Shown here piece by piece: positions 35,281 through 43,864 of a stretch of 64,000 bases of DNA; position 1 is the first letter of the stretch; the number at the start of each line of letters is the position of its first letter. The stretch lies in assembly GCF_913062585.1 (NCBI RefSeq), contig NZ_CAJXWX010000021.1, forward strand, positions 1-64,000, given 5' to 3'. The stretch is from an uncultured Sphingomonas sp. GTDB lineage: Bacteria > Pseudomonadota > Alphaproteobacteria > Sphingomonadales > Sphingomonadaceae. Both the position numbers and the translations under genes were made by a program. The notes below the pieces were generated by a model. It searched no databases, was not told where the DNA came from, and saw only the letters and a program-made list of their open reading frames with translations.

Positions 35281-36680
35281 GCATCGCCATGACCAAGCAC
35301 TCCCCCCGCATGGCGTTCCATCGGACCATCTGGCGCTGGCATTTCTGGGCCGGGCTGCTGGTCGCGCCGATCGTACTGATGCTCAGCCTGACCGGCGGCA
35401 TCTATCTGTTCGACCGGGAACTGAACGACGCGCTGTATCCGCAGCTTCGCCTCGTGCCCCAGCACCGCAACGTGGTGCCGATGTCCCGGATGATCGACGC
35501 GGCACTGGCGGCCTATCCGGGCGCGGCGTCGCGGGTCGACATGCCCGATGCCGATACCCGTTCGGCCGTGATCTTCGTGCAGCCCGCGTCCGGGCCGCCG
35601 CGCCGCGTCGCGGTCGATCCGGGCAGCGGGCGGGTGCTGGGCAGCGTCGTCTATGACCGCACGCTCGTCGGCTGGGCGGATGCGATGCACCGGTCGATGC
35701 TGATGGGCGTGTTCGGCGAGCGGCTGGTCGAACTGGCGGTCTGCTGGGCGCTGGTGCTGCTCGTCACCGGCCTGATCTTGTGGTGGCCGCGCGGGGGCTT
35801 TCGCGCGGGCGGCACGCTCTGGCCCCGGCTGTCAGGACGCGGGCGACGGTTCTGGCGCGATCTTCATGGGCCGGTCGGGCTGTGGAGCGTCGTGCTGATC
35901 GGCTTTCTGATCGTCACCGGCCTGCCCTGGGCAGGGATCAGCGGGCCCCTACTCCACCGGGTCAGCGCCACGCTGGGGGTAGGCTATCCACCCTCCTTCC
36001 GCCAGTACAACATCCCCCACAGCACGCCCATGAAGACGGCATTGGGCGACACGCCCTGGACGCTGGAGGATGCCCCGATGCCGCATTCGTCGATGCCGAA
36101 CGACCATGCCGGTCACGGCCCCGAAAGCCCCGGCGCCACCCGCGATCCCGCCGTCATTCGCGGCACCGACCGGGTCACGACCCTGCTCGACCGACGGGGC
36201 TGGCGCGGCGGATACCGGCTGTTCCTGCCCAATGGGCCGCGCGGCGTCTATACGGTGTTCACCTATCCCGATCGGCCTTGGGGGCAGAAGACGCTCTATG
36301 TCGACCGCTACAGCTTCCGCGCCATCGGGCCGGAGGTCCGCTATGCCGATTATGGCGTGGTCGGCCGCGCGGTGGAGTCCGGCGTGCAGCTTCACATGGG
36401 CCATTATTTCGGCCGGGCGAACCAGCTGGTGATGCTGATCCCCTGTCTGGCGATCTGGGTACTGACGATCAGCGGAGTCGCGATGTGGTGGAAGCGCCGC
36501 CCGGCGGGACGGATCGGCGCACCGCCGCCCCTGTCCGGTGCACGGGTCGGCGGGCTGGTTACCGCGCTGATCCTGGCGGGCATCGTCCTGCCGCTGTTCG
36601 GCGCGTCGCTGCTGGCCATCGGGCTGCTCGACCGGCTCTGCGTCTGGGGCCGCCGCCAGCTGGCCGTTGAACATGGATGA
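35277..36680 (+). CDS. PepSY-associated membrane protein (putative metal or siderophore reductase)
   Basis: 467 residues from GTG 35277, whose GTGA overlaps the receptor stop; ATG 35289 is an alternative. Four main membrane helices in the PepSY_TM layout: RTIWRWHFWAGLLVAPIVLM, ELAVCWALVLLVTGLILWWP, LWSVVLIGFLIVTGLPW and a C-terminal pair with MLIPCLAIWVLTISGVAMWWKRRP. Conserved His residues sit in the helices (FHRTIWRWHFW, MHRSMLMG, LHGPVG, QLHMGHYFG), suggesting heme. A periplasmic loop carries MPHSSMPNDHAGHG, a Met/His-rich insert. Such proteins often pair with TonB receptors and reduce or release imported metal in the inner membrane. Confidence 0.8.
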   Translation: MSIAMTKHSPRMAFHRTIWRWHFWAGLLVAPIVLMLSLTGGIYLFDRELNDALYPQLRLVPQHRNVVPMSRMIDAALAAYPGAASRVDMPDADTRSAVIFVQPASGPPRRVAVDPGSGRVLGSVVYDRTLVGWADAMHRSMLMGVFGERLVELAVCWALVLLVTGLILWWPRGGFRAGGTLWPRLSGRGRRFWRDLHGPVGLWSVVLIGFLIVTGLPWAGISGPLLHRVSATLGVGYPPSFRQYNIPHSTPMKTALGDTPWTLEDAPMPHSSMPNDHAGHGPESPGATRDPAVIRGTDRVTTLLDRRGWRGGYRLFLPNGPRGVYTVFTYPDRPWGQKTLYVDRYSFRAIGPEVRYADYGVVGRAVESGVQLHMGHYFGRANQLVMLIPCLAIWVLTISGVAMWWKRRPAGRIGAPPPLSGARVGGLVTALILAGIVLPLFGASLLAIGLLDRLCVWGRRQLAVEHG

Positions 36681-36720
36681 CCGGCAGTCGTTGTCCCGCC
36701 GAACGGAAAGGATGACGGTC

Positions 36721-37221
36721 ATGAAGGACAAGGGACTTTCGCCGCTGATGGCGGGCGGCATCGCGGCGGGCGTGCTGGGGCTGAGTGCGTTGGTCGGACG
36801 GCGCAACGCCCCCGATGCCGCGCACCCGCGGATCCGGCGCTGGTATCGACGGCTCGACAAGCCGGGCTTTACCCCGCCCGATGCGGTGTTCGGCGCGGTC
36901 TGGCCGGTGCTGGAGACGCTGGCGGCGGTGGGCGGCTATCGCCTGTTGCTACGCCCACCCTCGCCCGCCCGCAACGCGTCGGTCGCTTTGTGGCTGGGCA
37001 ACGCCGCGATGATCGGCGGCTGGACTGAGCTGTTCTTCCGCGAGCGTCGTACCGGCGCCAGCACGGCGGCGGCGGGTGCGATGGCGCTGGGCACGACGGC
37101 GCTGGCCGCCACCGCCTGGAAGGTCGATCGCCCGGCTTCGGTCAGCGTGATGCCGCTGGCGGCATGGCTGGGCTTTGCGACCGTGCTGGCCGGGGCGGTG
37201 TGGCGTCGCAATGACGAGTGA
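36721..37221 (+). CDS. tspO: TspO/MBR-family membrane protein
   Basis: 166 residues from ATG 36721, supported by AAAGGA upstream; the frame reaches back to 36667. Five membrane helices in the TspO fold, with the WYRRLDKPGFTPPDAVFGAVWPVLE motif matching the family's WxxPPxxxFGxVW core, and a Trp/Glu pair in IGGWTELFF. TspO proteins bind tetrapyrroles and other hydrophobic ligands and tune oxygen- and stress-linked gene expression in alphaproteobacteria. Placed between a metal-uptake pair and a heme-copper oxidase operon, it may handle porphyrin supply; that link is inference. Confidence 0.82.
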   Translation: MKDKGLSPLMAGGIAAGVLGLSALVGRRNAPDAAHPRIRRWYRRLDKPGFTPPDAVFGAVWPVLETLAAVGGYRLLLRPPSPARNASVALWLGNAAMIGGWTELFFRERRTGASTAAAGAMALGTTALAATAWKVDRPASVSVMPLAAWLGFATVLAGAVWRRNDE

Positions 37222-37287
37222 CGCCCGCAACATGAAGTTTAGATGAAGCTAACATGAACTAATCCACCAGCGAAACGTTCGGGGGCG

Positions 37288-38256
37288 ATGCGGGGGACAA
37301 GCATCGCCATCTCGATCATGACCGCCGGCCTGCTGGCGGGATGCAACACGCATCAGTCCACATTGGCGCCATTCGGAGCCGATGCGGCCGATATCCGGCA
37401 TCTTTTCATCATCATGCTGGTCGGTGCGGTCGTGATCGCGGGCGGCGTGGCGATGCTGATGCGCCATGCCGTACGCGCGCCGGAAGGGGCGATCGACCAT
37501 CATCGCGGGATGCGGATCGTGCTGTGGCTGGGCGGGGTGATCCCGACGACCGTGCTGCTCGGGCTGCTCGCCTATTCGCTACCCTATATGAAGCCCCGCC
37601 CGGTGTCCCCCACCGACCTGACCATCGCGGTCGATGGCGAGCAATTCTGGTGGCGCGTCGCCTACCAGCCCACCGGTCGTCCCGCCGTGAGCAGCGCCAA
37701 CGAGATCCGGATTCCCACCGGCCGCACCGTCGCGTTCCAGCTGAGCGCGGGCGACGTGGTGCACAGTTTCTGGATCCCGGGGCTGGCCGGCAAGATGGAC
37801 ATGATCCCCGGCCGCACCAACACCCTGGTCGTGCGCGCGGACAAGCCCGGCCGCTATCGCGGACAATGCGCCGAGTTTTGCGGCCTGTCCCATGCGCTGA
37901 TGGCGTTCGACGTCATCGCAATGCCGCCCGCCGCCTTCGACGCCTGGCTGGCCAACGAAGCACGGCCCGCCCGGTCGAGCGACCGGACCGGTGCGCGCCT
38001 GTTCGCCGAAAATGGCTGCGGCGGATGTCACACCGTGGCGGGCGTAACAGCGCCCAGCCGGATCGGCCCCGACCTGACGCATTTCGGCGCCCGCCGGACG
38101 CTGGCGGCGGGCATATTGCCGATGACCCCGGCCAATGTCGCCGCCTTCATCCGCCATCCGGAAAAGACCAAGCCGGGCGTTCGTATGCCCTCCTTCCCCC
38201 AATTGTCGGATGACGAGGCCCGCGCCCTCGCCCGCTATCTGCAGGGCCTGAAATGA
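37288..38256 (+). CDS. ctaC: Cytochrome c oxidase subunit II with fused cytochrome c domain (caa3 type)
   Basis: 322 residues. Lipoprotein signal with lipobox LLAGC (C19), two membrane helices, then the cupredoxin domain with the CuA ligands in VVHSFWIP and GQCAEFCGLSHALM. After a linker a class I cytochrome c domain begins with CGGCH and has the axial Met in GVRMPSFPQLSD. The fusion marks the caa3-type oxidase branch that takes electrons directly from cytochrome c. It lacks a recognisable ribosome site. Its stop overlaps the subunit I start (ATGA). Confidence 0.93.
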   Translation: MRGTSIAISIMTAGLLAGCNTHQSTLAPFGADAADIRHLFIIMLVGAVVIAGGVAMLMRHAVRAPEGAIDHHRGMRIVLWLGGVIPTTVLLGLLAYSLPYMKPRPVSPTDLTIAVDGEQFWWRVAYQPTGRPAVSSANEIRIPTGRTVAFQLSAGDVVHSFWIPGLAGKMDMIPGRTNTLVVRADKPGRYRGQCAEFCGLSHALMAFDVIAMPPAAFDAWLANEARPARSSDRTGARLFAENGCGGCHTVAGVTAPSRIGPDLTHFGARRTLAAGILPMTPANVAAFIRHPEKTKPGVRMPSFPQLSDDEARALARYLQGLK

Positions 38257-40763
38257 GCCTCCACGCCCAGGACGATCCGGCCCTCCGCGCCGCGCAGGAA
38301 GAGCGACTGCGTGCGGTGTGGAAGCCACCCAGCGGCCTGTTCCTGCGCTGGACCGATACGAACAACAACCGCGTCGGCGTCTGGTACACGCTGACCGCGT
38401 TCGGCTTCATGCTGTTCGCCGGCGTCCTGGCGCTCATCATGCGCACCCAGCTGGCGGTGCCGGACAACGACCTGGTCTCGGCAAACACCTTCAACCAGCT
38501 GTTCACGCTGCACGGCTCGATGATGATGTTCCTGTTCGCCGTGCCGATGTTCGAGGCCGTGTCGATCATCCTGCTGCCCCAGCTGCTGGGCGCGCGCGAC
38601 CTGCCCTTTCCGCGCCTGTCGGCCTTTGGTTACTGGAGCTTCCTGCTGGGCGGCGTGTTCGTCGGCGGCTCGATCTTCTTCAACGCCGCGCCCGATGGCG
38701 GCTGGTTCATGTATCCGCCGCTGACCACCCGCACCGACCTGTCGGGTCTGGGCGCGGACATCTGGATGCTGGGCCTGTCCTTCATCGAGGTGTCGTCGGT
38801 GGCCGCCGCGGTCGAGCTGATCGTCGGCGTGCTCAAATGCCGCCCGCCGGGGATGCGGCTGAACCTGATGCCGCTTTACGCCTGGTACATCTTGGTCGTG
38901 GCGGTGATGATCCTGTTCGCCTTCCCGCCGCTGATCGCGGGCGATTTGTTGTTCGAGATGGAGCGGCTGCTGAACTGGCCGTTCTTCGATGCGGCGCGCG
39001 GTGGCGATCCCCTGCTGTGGCAGCACCTGTTCTGGATCTTCGGCCATCCGGAAGTCTATATCGTCTTCCTGCCCTCCATCGCGCTGTTCGCGATGATGAT
39101 CCCGACCTTCGCGCAACGGCACCTGCTCGGCTATCCGTGGATCGTGCTGGCGGCGGTCGGCACCGCCTTCCTGTCGTTCGGCCTGTGGGTCCATCACATG
39201 TTCGCGACCGGCCTGCCGAAGATCAGCCTGGCTTTCTTCTCCGCCGCATCCGAAGCCGTCGCCATCCCGACCGGCGTTCAAATCTTCGCCTTCATCGCCA
39301 CGCTCTGGGCGGGCAAGGTCAAATGGTCGACGCCTTTGCTCTACGCGTCGGGGAGCCTCGCCATCTTCGTCATCGGCGGGCTGACCGGCGTGATGGTCGC
39401 CGTCGCACCGTTCGACTGGCAGGCGCACGACACCTATTTCATCGTCGCGCACCTCCATTATGTGCTGATCGGCGGCACGCTGCTGCCGCTGTTCGGCGGG
39501 CTTTATTATTACTGGCCGCTGATCACCGGCAAGAAACTGTCCGACCGGCTGGGGCGCATCGCCTTCTGGATCATGTTCGTCGGCGTGAACCTGACCTTCT
39601 TCCCGATGCACCTGTCGGGATTGGAAGGGATGCCGCGCCGTGTCTTCACCTATCCGGCCGAACTCAATATCGGCTGGCTGAACCTCGCTTCGACGCTGGG
39701 TTCCTATATGTTCGCGGTCGGCGTGCTGGTGCTGGTCGTCGACCTCGCCCTCTCGCCGACGCGGCCGAAATCGCCGCGCAACCCTTGGAACGCGGGCACG
39801 CTGGAATGGCTGGCTCATCCGGATGACGAGGATTGGGGCATCCGATCGGTTCCCCTGGTCGAAAGTCGCTATCCGATCTGGGACCAGAAGAATTTCGTCG
39901 CGAAGGTGGACGAAGGCCGCTTCTTCCTGCCCGACGCCGAGGAAGGACGGCGCGAGACGATCATCACCTCGGTCCTGGATGCCAAGCCCGTATCGGTGAT
40001 CCGACTGGGCACCCCCAGCGTCAAGCCGATGCTGACCGCCATTGCGCTGGGCAGCGTATTCATCCTGACCACCTATCACCTCTATATCATGGCGGCGCTG
40101 GGCGGCGTGGTGACGCTGGCCTGCATATTATGGTGGCTGTGGGACACCGCCGAAATTCCCGAAAAGCCCGAAAAGCCGATCGGTCATGGTATGAAGCTGC
40201 CGCTCTACATCTCCGGCCCGGCGGCGCCCGGATGGTGGGCGATGTTCATCACCATGATGGCGGACGCCACCGCCTTTTCCGGCCTCGTCTTCGGCTATTA
40301 TTTCTACTGGACCGTCCATCCCGATTTCGGCGCGGGCTTTGACGGGCCGGGCAGCACCGGACCGATGATGGCGCTGGCCCTGTCGCTCGCCAGCTGGGCG
40401 GCGACGCTGGCGGCGCGCGAGATGCATGGCTGGGGCTCGGTGACGGCGGCACGCGCGCTGCTGATCGCGGGCGCAGCGACCGCGATCGCCAGCCTGTTCG
40501 CCGGGCTCGCCTGCCTGGACGGGCTGGACCCGACCGCCAATGTCTATCCGGCGATCATATGGGTGCTGGTCGTCTGGACGGTGGCCCACGCGGCCGTCGC
40601 CGCGATCATGCAGTTCTATACGCTGGCGCGCAGCATCGCGGGGCGGATGAAGCCGACGCATGACGCCGATATCCGCAACATCACTGTCTATGCGCATTTC
40701 TTCGCGCTGACCGCGATCGTCACCTATCTGACCGTCGGCCTGTTTCCGGAGACCGGGCTATGA
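38253..40763 (+). CDS. ctaD: Cytochrome c oxidase fused subunit I-III
   Basis: 836 residues, far longer than plain subunit I (~530). Residues 1-560 are the heme-copper core: heme a ligand H87 in TLHGSMMMF, CuB/tyrosine motif IFGHPEVY, WVHHMF for two CuB histidines, and AHLHYVLIG for the heme a and a3 histidines. After a loop come helices around 590-630 and a subunit-III-like domain (from about 645) with GPAAPGWWAMFITMMADATAFSGLVFGYYFYW. The I-III fusion is known in some caa3/ba3 oxidases. It is a proton-pumping terminal oxidase. ATGA overlaps at both ends tie it to its neighbours. Confidence 0.93.
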   Translation: MSLHAQDDPALRAAQEERLRAVWKPPSGLFLRWTDTNNNRVGVWYTLTAFGFMLFAGVLALIMRTQLAVPDNDLVSANTFNQLFTLHGSMMMFLFAVPMFEAVSIILLPQLLGARDLPFPRLSAFGYWSFLLGGVFVGGSIFFNAAPDGGWFMYPPLTTRTDLSGLGADIWMLGLSFIEVSSVAAAVELIVGVLKCRPPGMRLNLMPLYAWYILVVAVMILFAFPPLIAGDLLFEMERLLNWPFFDAARGGDPLLWQHLFWIFGHPEVYIVFLPSIALFAMMIPTFAQRHLLGYPWIVLAAVGTAFLSFGLWVHHMFATGLPKISLAFFSAASEAVAIPTGVQIFAFIATLWAGKVKWSTPLLYASGSLAIFVIGGLTGVMVAVAPFDWQAHDTYFIVAHLHYVLIGGTLLPLFGGLYYYWPLITGKKLSDRLGRIAFWIMFVGVNLTFFPMHLSGLEGMPRRVFTYPAELNIGWLNLASTLGSYMFAVGVLVLVVDLALSPTRPKSPRNPWNAGTLEWLAHPDDEDWGIRSVPLVESRYPIWDQKNFVAKVDEGRFFLPDAEEGRRETIITSVLDAKPVSVIRLGTPSVKPMLTAIALGSVFILTTYHLYIMAALGGVVTLACILWWLWDTAEIPEKPEKPIGHGMKLPLYISGPAAPGWWAMFITMMADATAFSGLVFGYYFYWTVHPDFGAGFDGPGSTGPMMALALSLASWAATLAAREMHGWGSVTAARALLIAGAATAIASLFAGLACLDGLDPTANVYPAIIWVLVVWTVAHAAVAAIMQFYTLARSIAGRMKPTHDADIRNITVYAHFFALTAIVTYLTVGLFPETGL

Positions 40764-41137
40764 GGCGCTGGCTGAAGCGCGCGCACCGGTTGCGCGTCAC
40801 CCTGTGGACGCTGATCGTACCGCCGACCGCTTGGGCGGTGCATTTCCTGTTCTCCTATCTCTGGGCCGCGATCAGTTGCGAGAAGATCGGCGAATGGGCG
40901 CTCTTCCCCACCGCCTTTGCGATCGGGACGGTCATCGCCCTTGTCGTGATCGTCATGTCCGGCGTGATCGCGTGGCAGCAGTCGCGCACGCCCGGCGACC
41001 CGCCCCCGCATAATGAGGGCACCGACATCGACCGCCTGCGCTTCCTGGCCTATTCGACCATGTTGCTGGCCGCCTTGAGCTTCGTCGCGGTAATCTTCAC
41101 CGCGCTGCCCGTGCTCATGCTGAACGATTGCCGATGA
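40760..41137 (+). CDS. Small three-helix membrane protein of the oxidase cluster
   Basis: 125 residues, start overlapping the ctaD stop by ATGA. Three membrane helices (about 14-40, 47-70, 92-117) joined by a polar loop (QQSRTPGDPPPHNEGTDIDR). No family motif that I recognise, and no metal-binding pattern. Its fixed place between the subunit I-III fusion and ctaG, with coupled translation on both sides, argues for an oxidase subunit-IV-like or assembly role. Function is inferred from position only. Confidence 0.75.
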   Translation: MRRWLKRAHRLRVTLWTLIVPPTAWAVHFLFSYLWAAISCEKIGEWALFPTAFAIGTVIALVVIVMSGVIAWQQSRTPGDPPPHNEGTDIDRLRFLAYSTMLLAALSFVAVIFTALPVLMLNDCR

Positions 41138-41712
41138 AGCGGGGGGCGTTGACCGTCGGACTGGCGCTGCTGCCCCTGGGCTGGGCGTTAAGCGGCTGGG
41201 GCATGACCGGCCATATGGTCGCACATATGATCGCCGTCGCGGTCGCCGCGCCCTGTCTCGCGATCGGGGTACAGGGCACCCGCTTCGATCCCGCCGAGCG
41301 CTGGCCGCGCCTCGCCACGCCACTGGCCGCCGCACTGGTCGAGGCGGTGATCGTGTGGGGCTGGCACGTCCCCGCACTGCGTCGCCTGGCGGATCACATG
41401 CCCCTGTGGCTGGCAGTGGAACAGGCGAGCTTCCTGGCCGCCGGGCTGCTCCTCTGGGCGGCGGTGCTGGCCCCGCGCCACCATGCGGCGGGGGTGGCGG
41501 CGCTGCTCGTGACCTCGATGCACATGACCCTGCTCGGCGCGCTGATCGGCCTGGCCCCGCGCCCGCTCTACACCCATCACGGTACGGAGGCGCTGGCCGA
41601 CCAGCAGCTGGCGGGGGTCGTAATGCTGCTCGTCGGCGGCATCGCCTATCTGTGCGGCGGGCTCGCTATGCTCGGCCGCCTGCTCCGCACGCCAGAGGAG
41701 GCACGCGCATGA
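41134..41712 (+). CDS. ctaG: Cytochrome c oxidase assembly protein, caa3-type CtaG
   Basis: 192 residues from ATG 41134 (ATGA overlap). Hydrophobic throughout with about six membrane helices and the family histidines in GMTGHMVAHMIAVAVAAP, VWGWHVPAL and SMHMTLLGALIGL. Caa3-type CtaG proteins deliver copper to the oxidase in bacteria using caa3 enzymes and are unrelated to the Cox11-type CtaG. It is shorter than the Bacillus form and lacks the usual extra N-terminal region. The gene is coupled to the next by another ATGA. Confidence 0.82.
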   Translation: MKRGALTVGLALLPLGWALSGWGMTGHMVAHMIAVAVAAPCLAIGVQGTRFDPAERWPRLATPLAAALVEAVIVWGWHVPALRRLADHMPLWLAVEQASFLAAGLLLWAAVLAPRHHAAGVAALLVTSMHMTLLGALIGLAPRPLYTHHGTEALADQQLAGVVMLLVGGIAYLCGGLAMLGRLLRTPEEARA

Positions 41713-42746
41713 CGATCCGCATCACATGGAAGCGGGTACTCGCGACGCTGGTCGGGCTGGCGGCGCTCGGGCTGGCGGTGGCCTGGTCGGGCGTGATCAG
41801 CCTTGCCGCGTCGAGCGGGCATTGGGCGATCACCGACTGGTTCCTGCACTGGGCGATGCGCAATTCGGTGCGCACCCATGCCGCCTTGACTACGCCCGAG
41901 GATCCGGCCGATGCCAGCGGCCTGGTCAGCGCTGCGGGCCATTTCGCCAATGCCTGTGCCGTGTGTCACGGCGCCCCGGGCCAGAAGCCCGCACCGGTGA
42001 TGCAGGCCGCCACCCCGCCCGCGCCGAACCTGGCGATCAACGCGCGCGAATGGAGCGACAAGCAGCTCTTCTGGATCCTGCAGCATGGCGTGAAATATAC
42101 CGGCATGCCCGCTTGGGCGGTGCAGGACCGGCCGGACGAAGTGCGGCGCATGGTCGCCTTTGTCCGTCGCCTGCCCGGCATGAGCCCGGCGCAATATCGC
42201 GCGCTGGTCGCCCAGGCCTCCCCCGCGATCGACCCCGACAATTGCACCGGATGCCATGGCACCGACGGGGGCGGGCGCGGCAGCCCCGACATCCCGATCC
42301 TGGGCGGCCAGAGCCCGGACTATCTGCTTGCCGCGCTGCGGGGCTATGCGAACGGCACCCGGTCGAGCGCGGTCATGCAGCAAGTGGCGATGCGCATGGA
42401 CCCCGCCGCGATGGAAGCCGCCGCGCGACGCTTCGCGGCCATGCCGGGACTGGGCGCCAAGCCTGCGGGCGATGATGCCGCCGCAAAGATCGTCGAGCGC
42501 GGCCTGCCCGACCAGCAACTGCCCGCCTGCGCCAGCTGTCACGCGCCGGGCAAGCCCTATCCGGTCCTTGCCGGACAGCGGGCCAGCTATATCGCCGCGC
42601 GCCTGCGCCATTGGCAGGGCGACAAGAACATGGTCGACGCGCGCAAGAGCCACGCGACCATGCCGGTCATCGCGCGCCGTATCCCGAAGGACATGATCGA
42701 CCCCATTGCCCGCTATCTGGAGGGGAATGCAGGTGCCAAGCGATAG
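41709..42746 (+). CDS. Membrane-anchored triheme cytochrome c
   Basis: 345 residues. An N-terminal anchor helix (about 11-31, LATLVGLAALGLAVAWSGVI) is followed by three cytochrome c domains with heme motifs CAVCH, CTGCH and CASCH. Potential axial methionines sit in YTGMPAW, MQQVAMRMD and ATMPVIARR. The layout resembles multi-domain c4/alcohol-dehydrogenase-like cytochromes. As the last gene of the oxidase run (ATGA overlap with ctaG), it probably carries electrons to the CuA/cytochrome c subunit. A short hairpin follows the stop. Confidence 0.88.
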   Translation: MTIRITWKRVLATLVGLAALGLAVAWSGVISLAASSGHWAITDWFLHWAMRNSVRTHAALTTPEDPADASGLVSAAGHFANACAVCHGAPGQKPAPVMQAATPPAPNLAINAREWSDKQLFWILQHGVKYTGMPAWAVQDRPDEVRRMVAFVRRLPGMSPAQYRALVAQASPAIDPDNCTGCHGTDGGGRGSPDIPILGGQSPDYLLAALRGYANGTRSSAVMQQVAMRMDPAAMEAAARRFAAMPGLGAKPAGDDAAAKIVERGLPDQQLPACASCHAPGKPYPVLAGQRASYIAARLRHWQGDKNMVDARKSHATMPVIARRIPKDMIDPIARYLEGNAGAKR

Positions 42747-42754
42747 AGGATCCA

Positions 42755-42774
42755 TCCTCCCCGCACGGGGAGGA
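42755..42774. repeat. Short palindromic element, copy 4 (single hairpin)
   Basis: TCCTCCCC GCAC GGGGAGGA: one perfect hairpin matching the outer arm of the longer elements, between the convergent cytochrome and EAL genes. It probably doubles as a terminator. Confidence 0.6.
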
Positions 42775-42785
42775 AGAATCCCCGG

Positions 42786-43556
42786 TCACGCCATCTTTGC
42801 CCAGGCTGGTTCCTCGGGCAGCTGCCCCGGCGGCAGGCAGCGAAAGCCCGGACGCGCTAGCAGGTAACCCTGCATATAGCGGACGCCGAGCGCGCGCAGC
42901 GCGTCATATTCACCGATCGTCTCGACCCCCTCGGCGATGACCGCGATGCCCATCTTGTCCGCGATCCGGATGACGCCCTCCACGATCATCCGGCGGGGCA
43001 TGGCCGTATCGATCCCGCGGATCAGCGCCATGTCGAGCTTGATATAATCGGTCTTCACCCGCGCCAGCAGCGTCAGGCCCGCATGGCCCGCCCCGAAATC
43101 GTCGATTGCGGTGCCGAAGCCCATATGGTGATAGGTATCGAGAATGGTCTCCAGATGCTCAGGCTCACCGACGTGCGCCTCTTCCGAAAATTCGAAGATC
43201 AGCCGTTCGTGCGGCACGTTGAGCCACCGGGCGGTTGCCAGCGTCTGCTCCAGGCCAGCGAGCGGTGACTGGACGGTGTCGGGAAAGAAGTTGATCGCCA
43301 GCCGGGCGTCGGTGTTCAGGATGCCCGCCGCCACCGCGCCTTCGATCGCCATCACCCGGCATTGCGGGTCAAAGGCAAAGCGCGTCTCGGGCGTGACGCG
43401 CGCCAGGATATCGGCAGAGCCCTCTCCCTTGGGGCCGCGAACCAGCGCCTCATAGATGACGGCGCGCCCGGTCTCGACGTCCAGAACCGGCTGGAAGGCC
43501 ATTGCGATCGCAATGGCCGGATGCTCGGGACGAAAGCTGCGATACCCCTGCTGCAT
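42786..43556 (-). CDS. EAL-domain cyclic-di-GMP phosphodiesterase
   Basis: 256 residues from ATG 43556, placed by AAGGAGA directly upstream; the track-style TTG at 43574 lies before that ribosome site. A stand-alone EAL domain with the catalytic set apparently intact: YEALVRG, INFFPDT, IFEFSEEA, IDDFGAGHAGL, IKLDMALI, IAEGVET and YMQGYLLARP. It should hydrolyse c-di-GMP to pGpG in the cytosol. No sensor domain is attached, so its activity is probably set by expression or protein partners. Confidence 0.9.
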   Translation of the reverse strand: MQQGYRSFRPEHPAIAIAMAFQPVLDVETGRAVIYEALVRGPKGEGSADILARVTPETRFAFDPQCRVMAIEGAVAAGILNTDARLAINFFPDTVQSPLAGLEQTLATARWLNVPHERLIFEFSEEAHVGEPEHLETILDTYHHMGFGTAIDDFGAGHAGLTLLARVKTDYIKLDMALIRGIDTAMPRRMIVEGVIRIADKMGIAVIAEGVETIGEYDALRALGVRYMQGYLLARPGFRCLPPGQLPEEPAWAKMA

Positions 43557-43693
43557 GACGATCTCCTTCGCCAAACAGCATAGGAAACAGCCGCTAAAGG
43601 CACCTTAATGCGTCATGCAACCGGCACATCTTTGCCGGAAACCGGCAAAATCCTGCCGGACAGGCGATCATCAGGACATGATCGCATCGGAAG

Positions 43694-43730
43694 CCATTTT
43701 TTCACGACCGCCAAGTCGTTGAAAAAATGG
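43694..43730. repeat. Inverted repeat abutting the tRNA-Val 3' end
   Basis: CCATTTTTTCA-CGAC pairs with GTCG-T-TGAAAAAATGG (one bulged T). One arm includes the tRNA CCA end, so the T-run directly follows the tRNA. A probable tRNA terminator; an old integration target cannot be excluded. Confidence 0.5.
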
Positions 43731-43802
43731 TGGGCGCGACAGGGATTGAACCTGTGACCCCACCCGTGTGAAGGGTGTGCTCTACCGCTGAGCTACGCGC
43801 CC
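43728..43802 (-). tRNA. tRNA-Val(CAC)
   Basis: 75 nt including an encoded CCA. Acceptor GGGCGCG pairs with CGCGCCC; D arm GTAGCTCAGCGGTAGAGC; anticodon stem CACCC/GGGTG with loop TTCACAC giving anticodon CAC; T arm with GGTTCAATCC. It reads GTG codons. Confidence 0.95.
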
Positions 43803-43864
43803 GGTAACCGGAGGACGGGCCTTTAGGCGGCGATCCGCCGCCTGTCCAGCCCCAATTTTCGGAT

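Noticed and set aside
38235..40079. 614-codon minus-strand frame across ctaD
   Set aside because: Antisense to an oxidase subunit I with all metal ligands.
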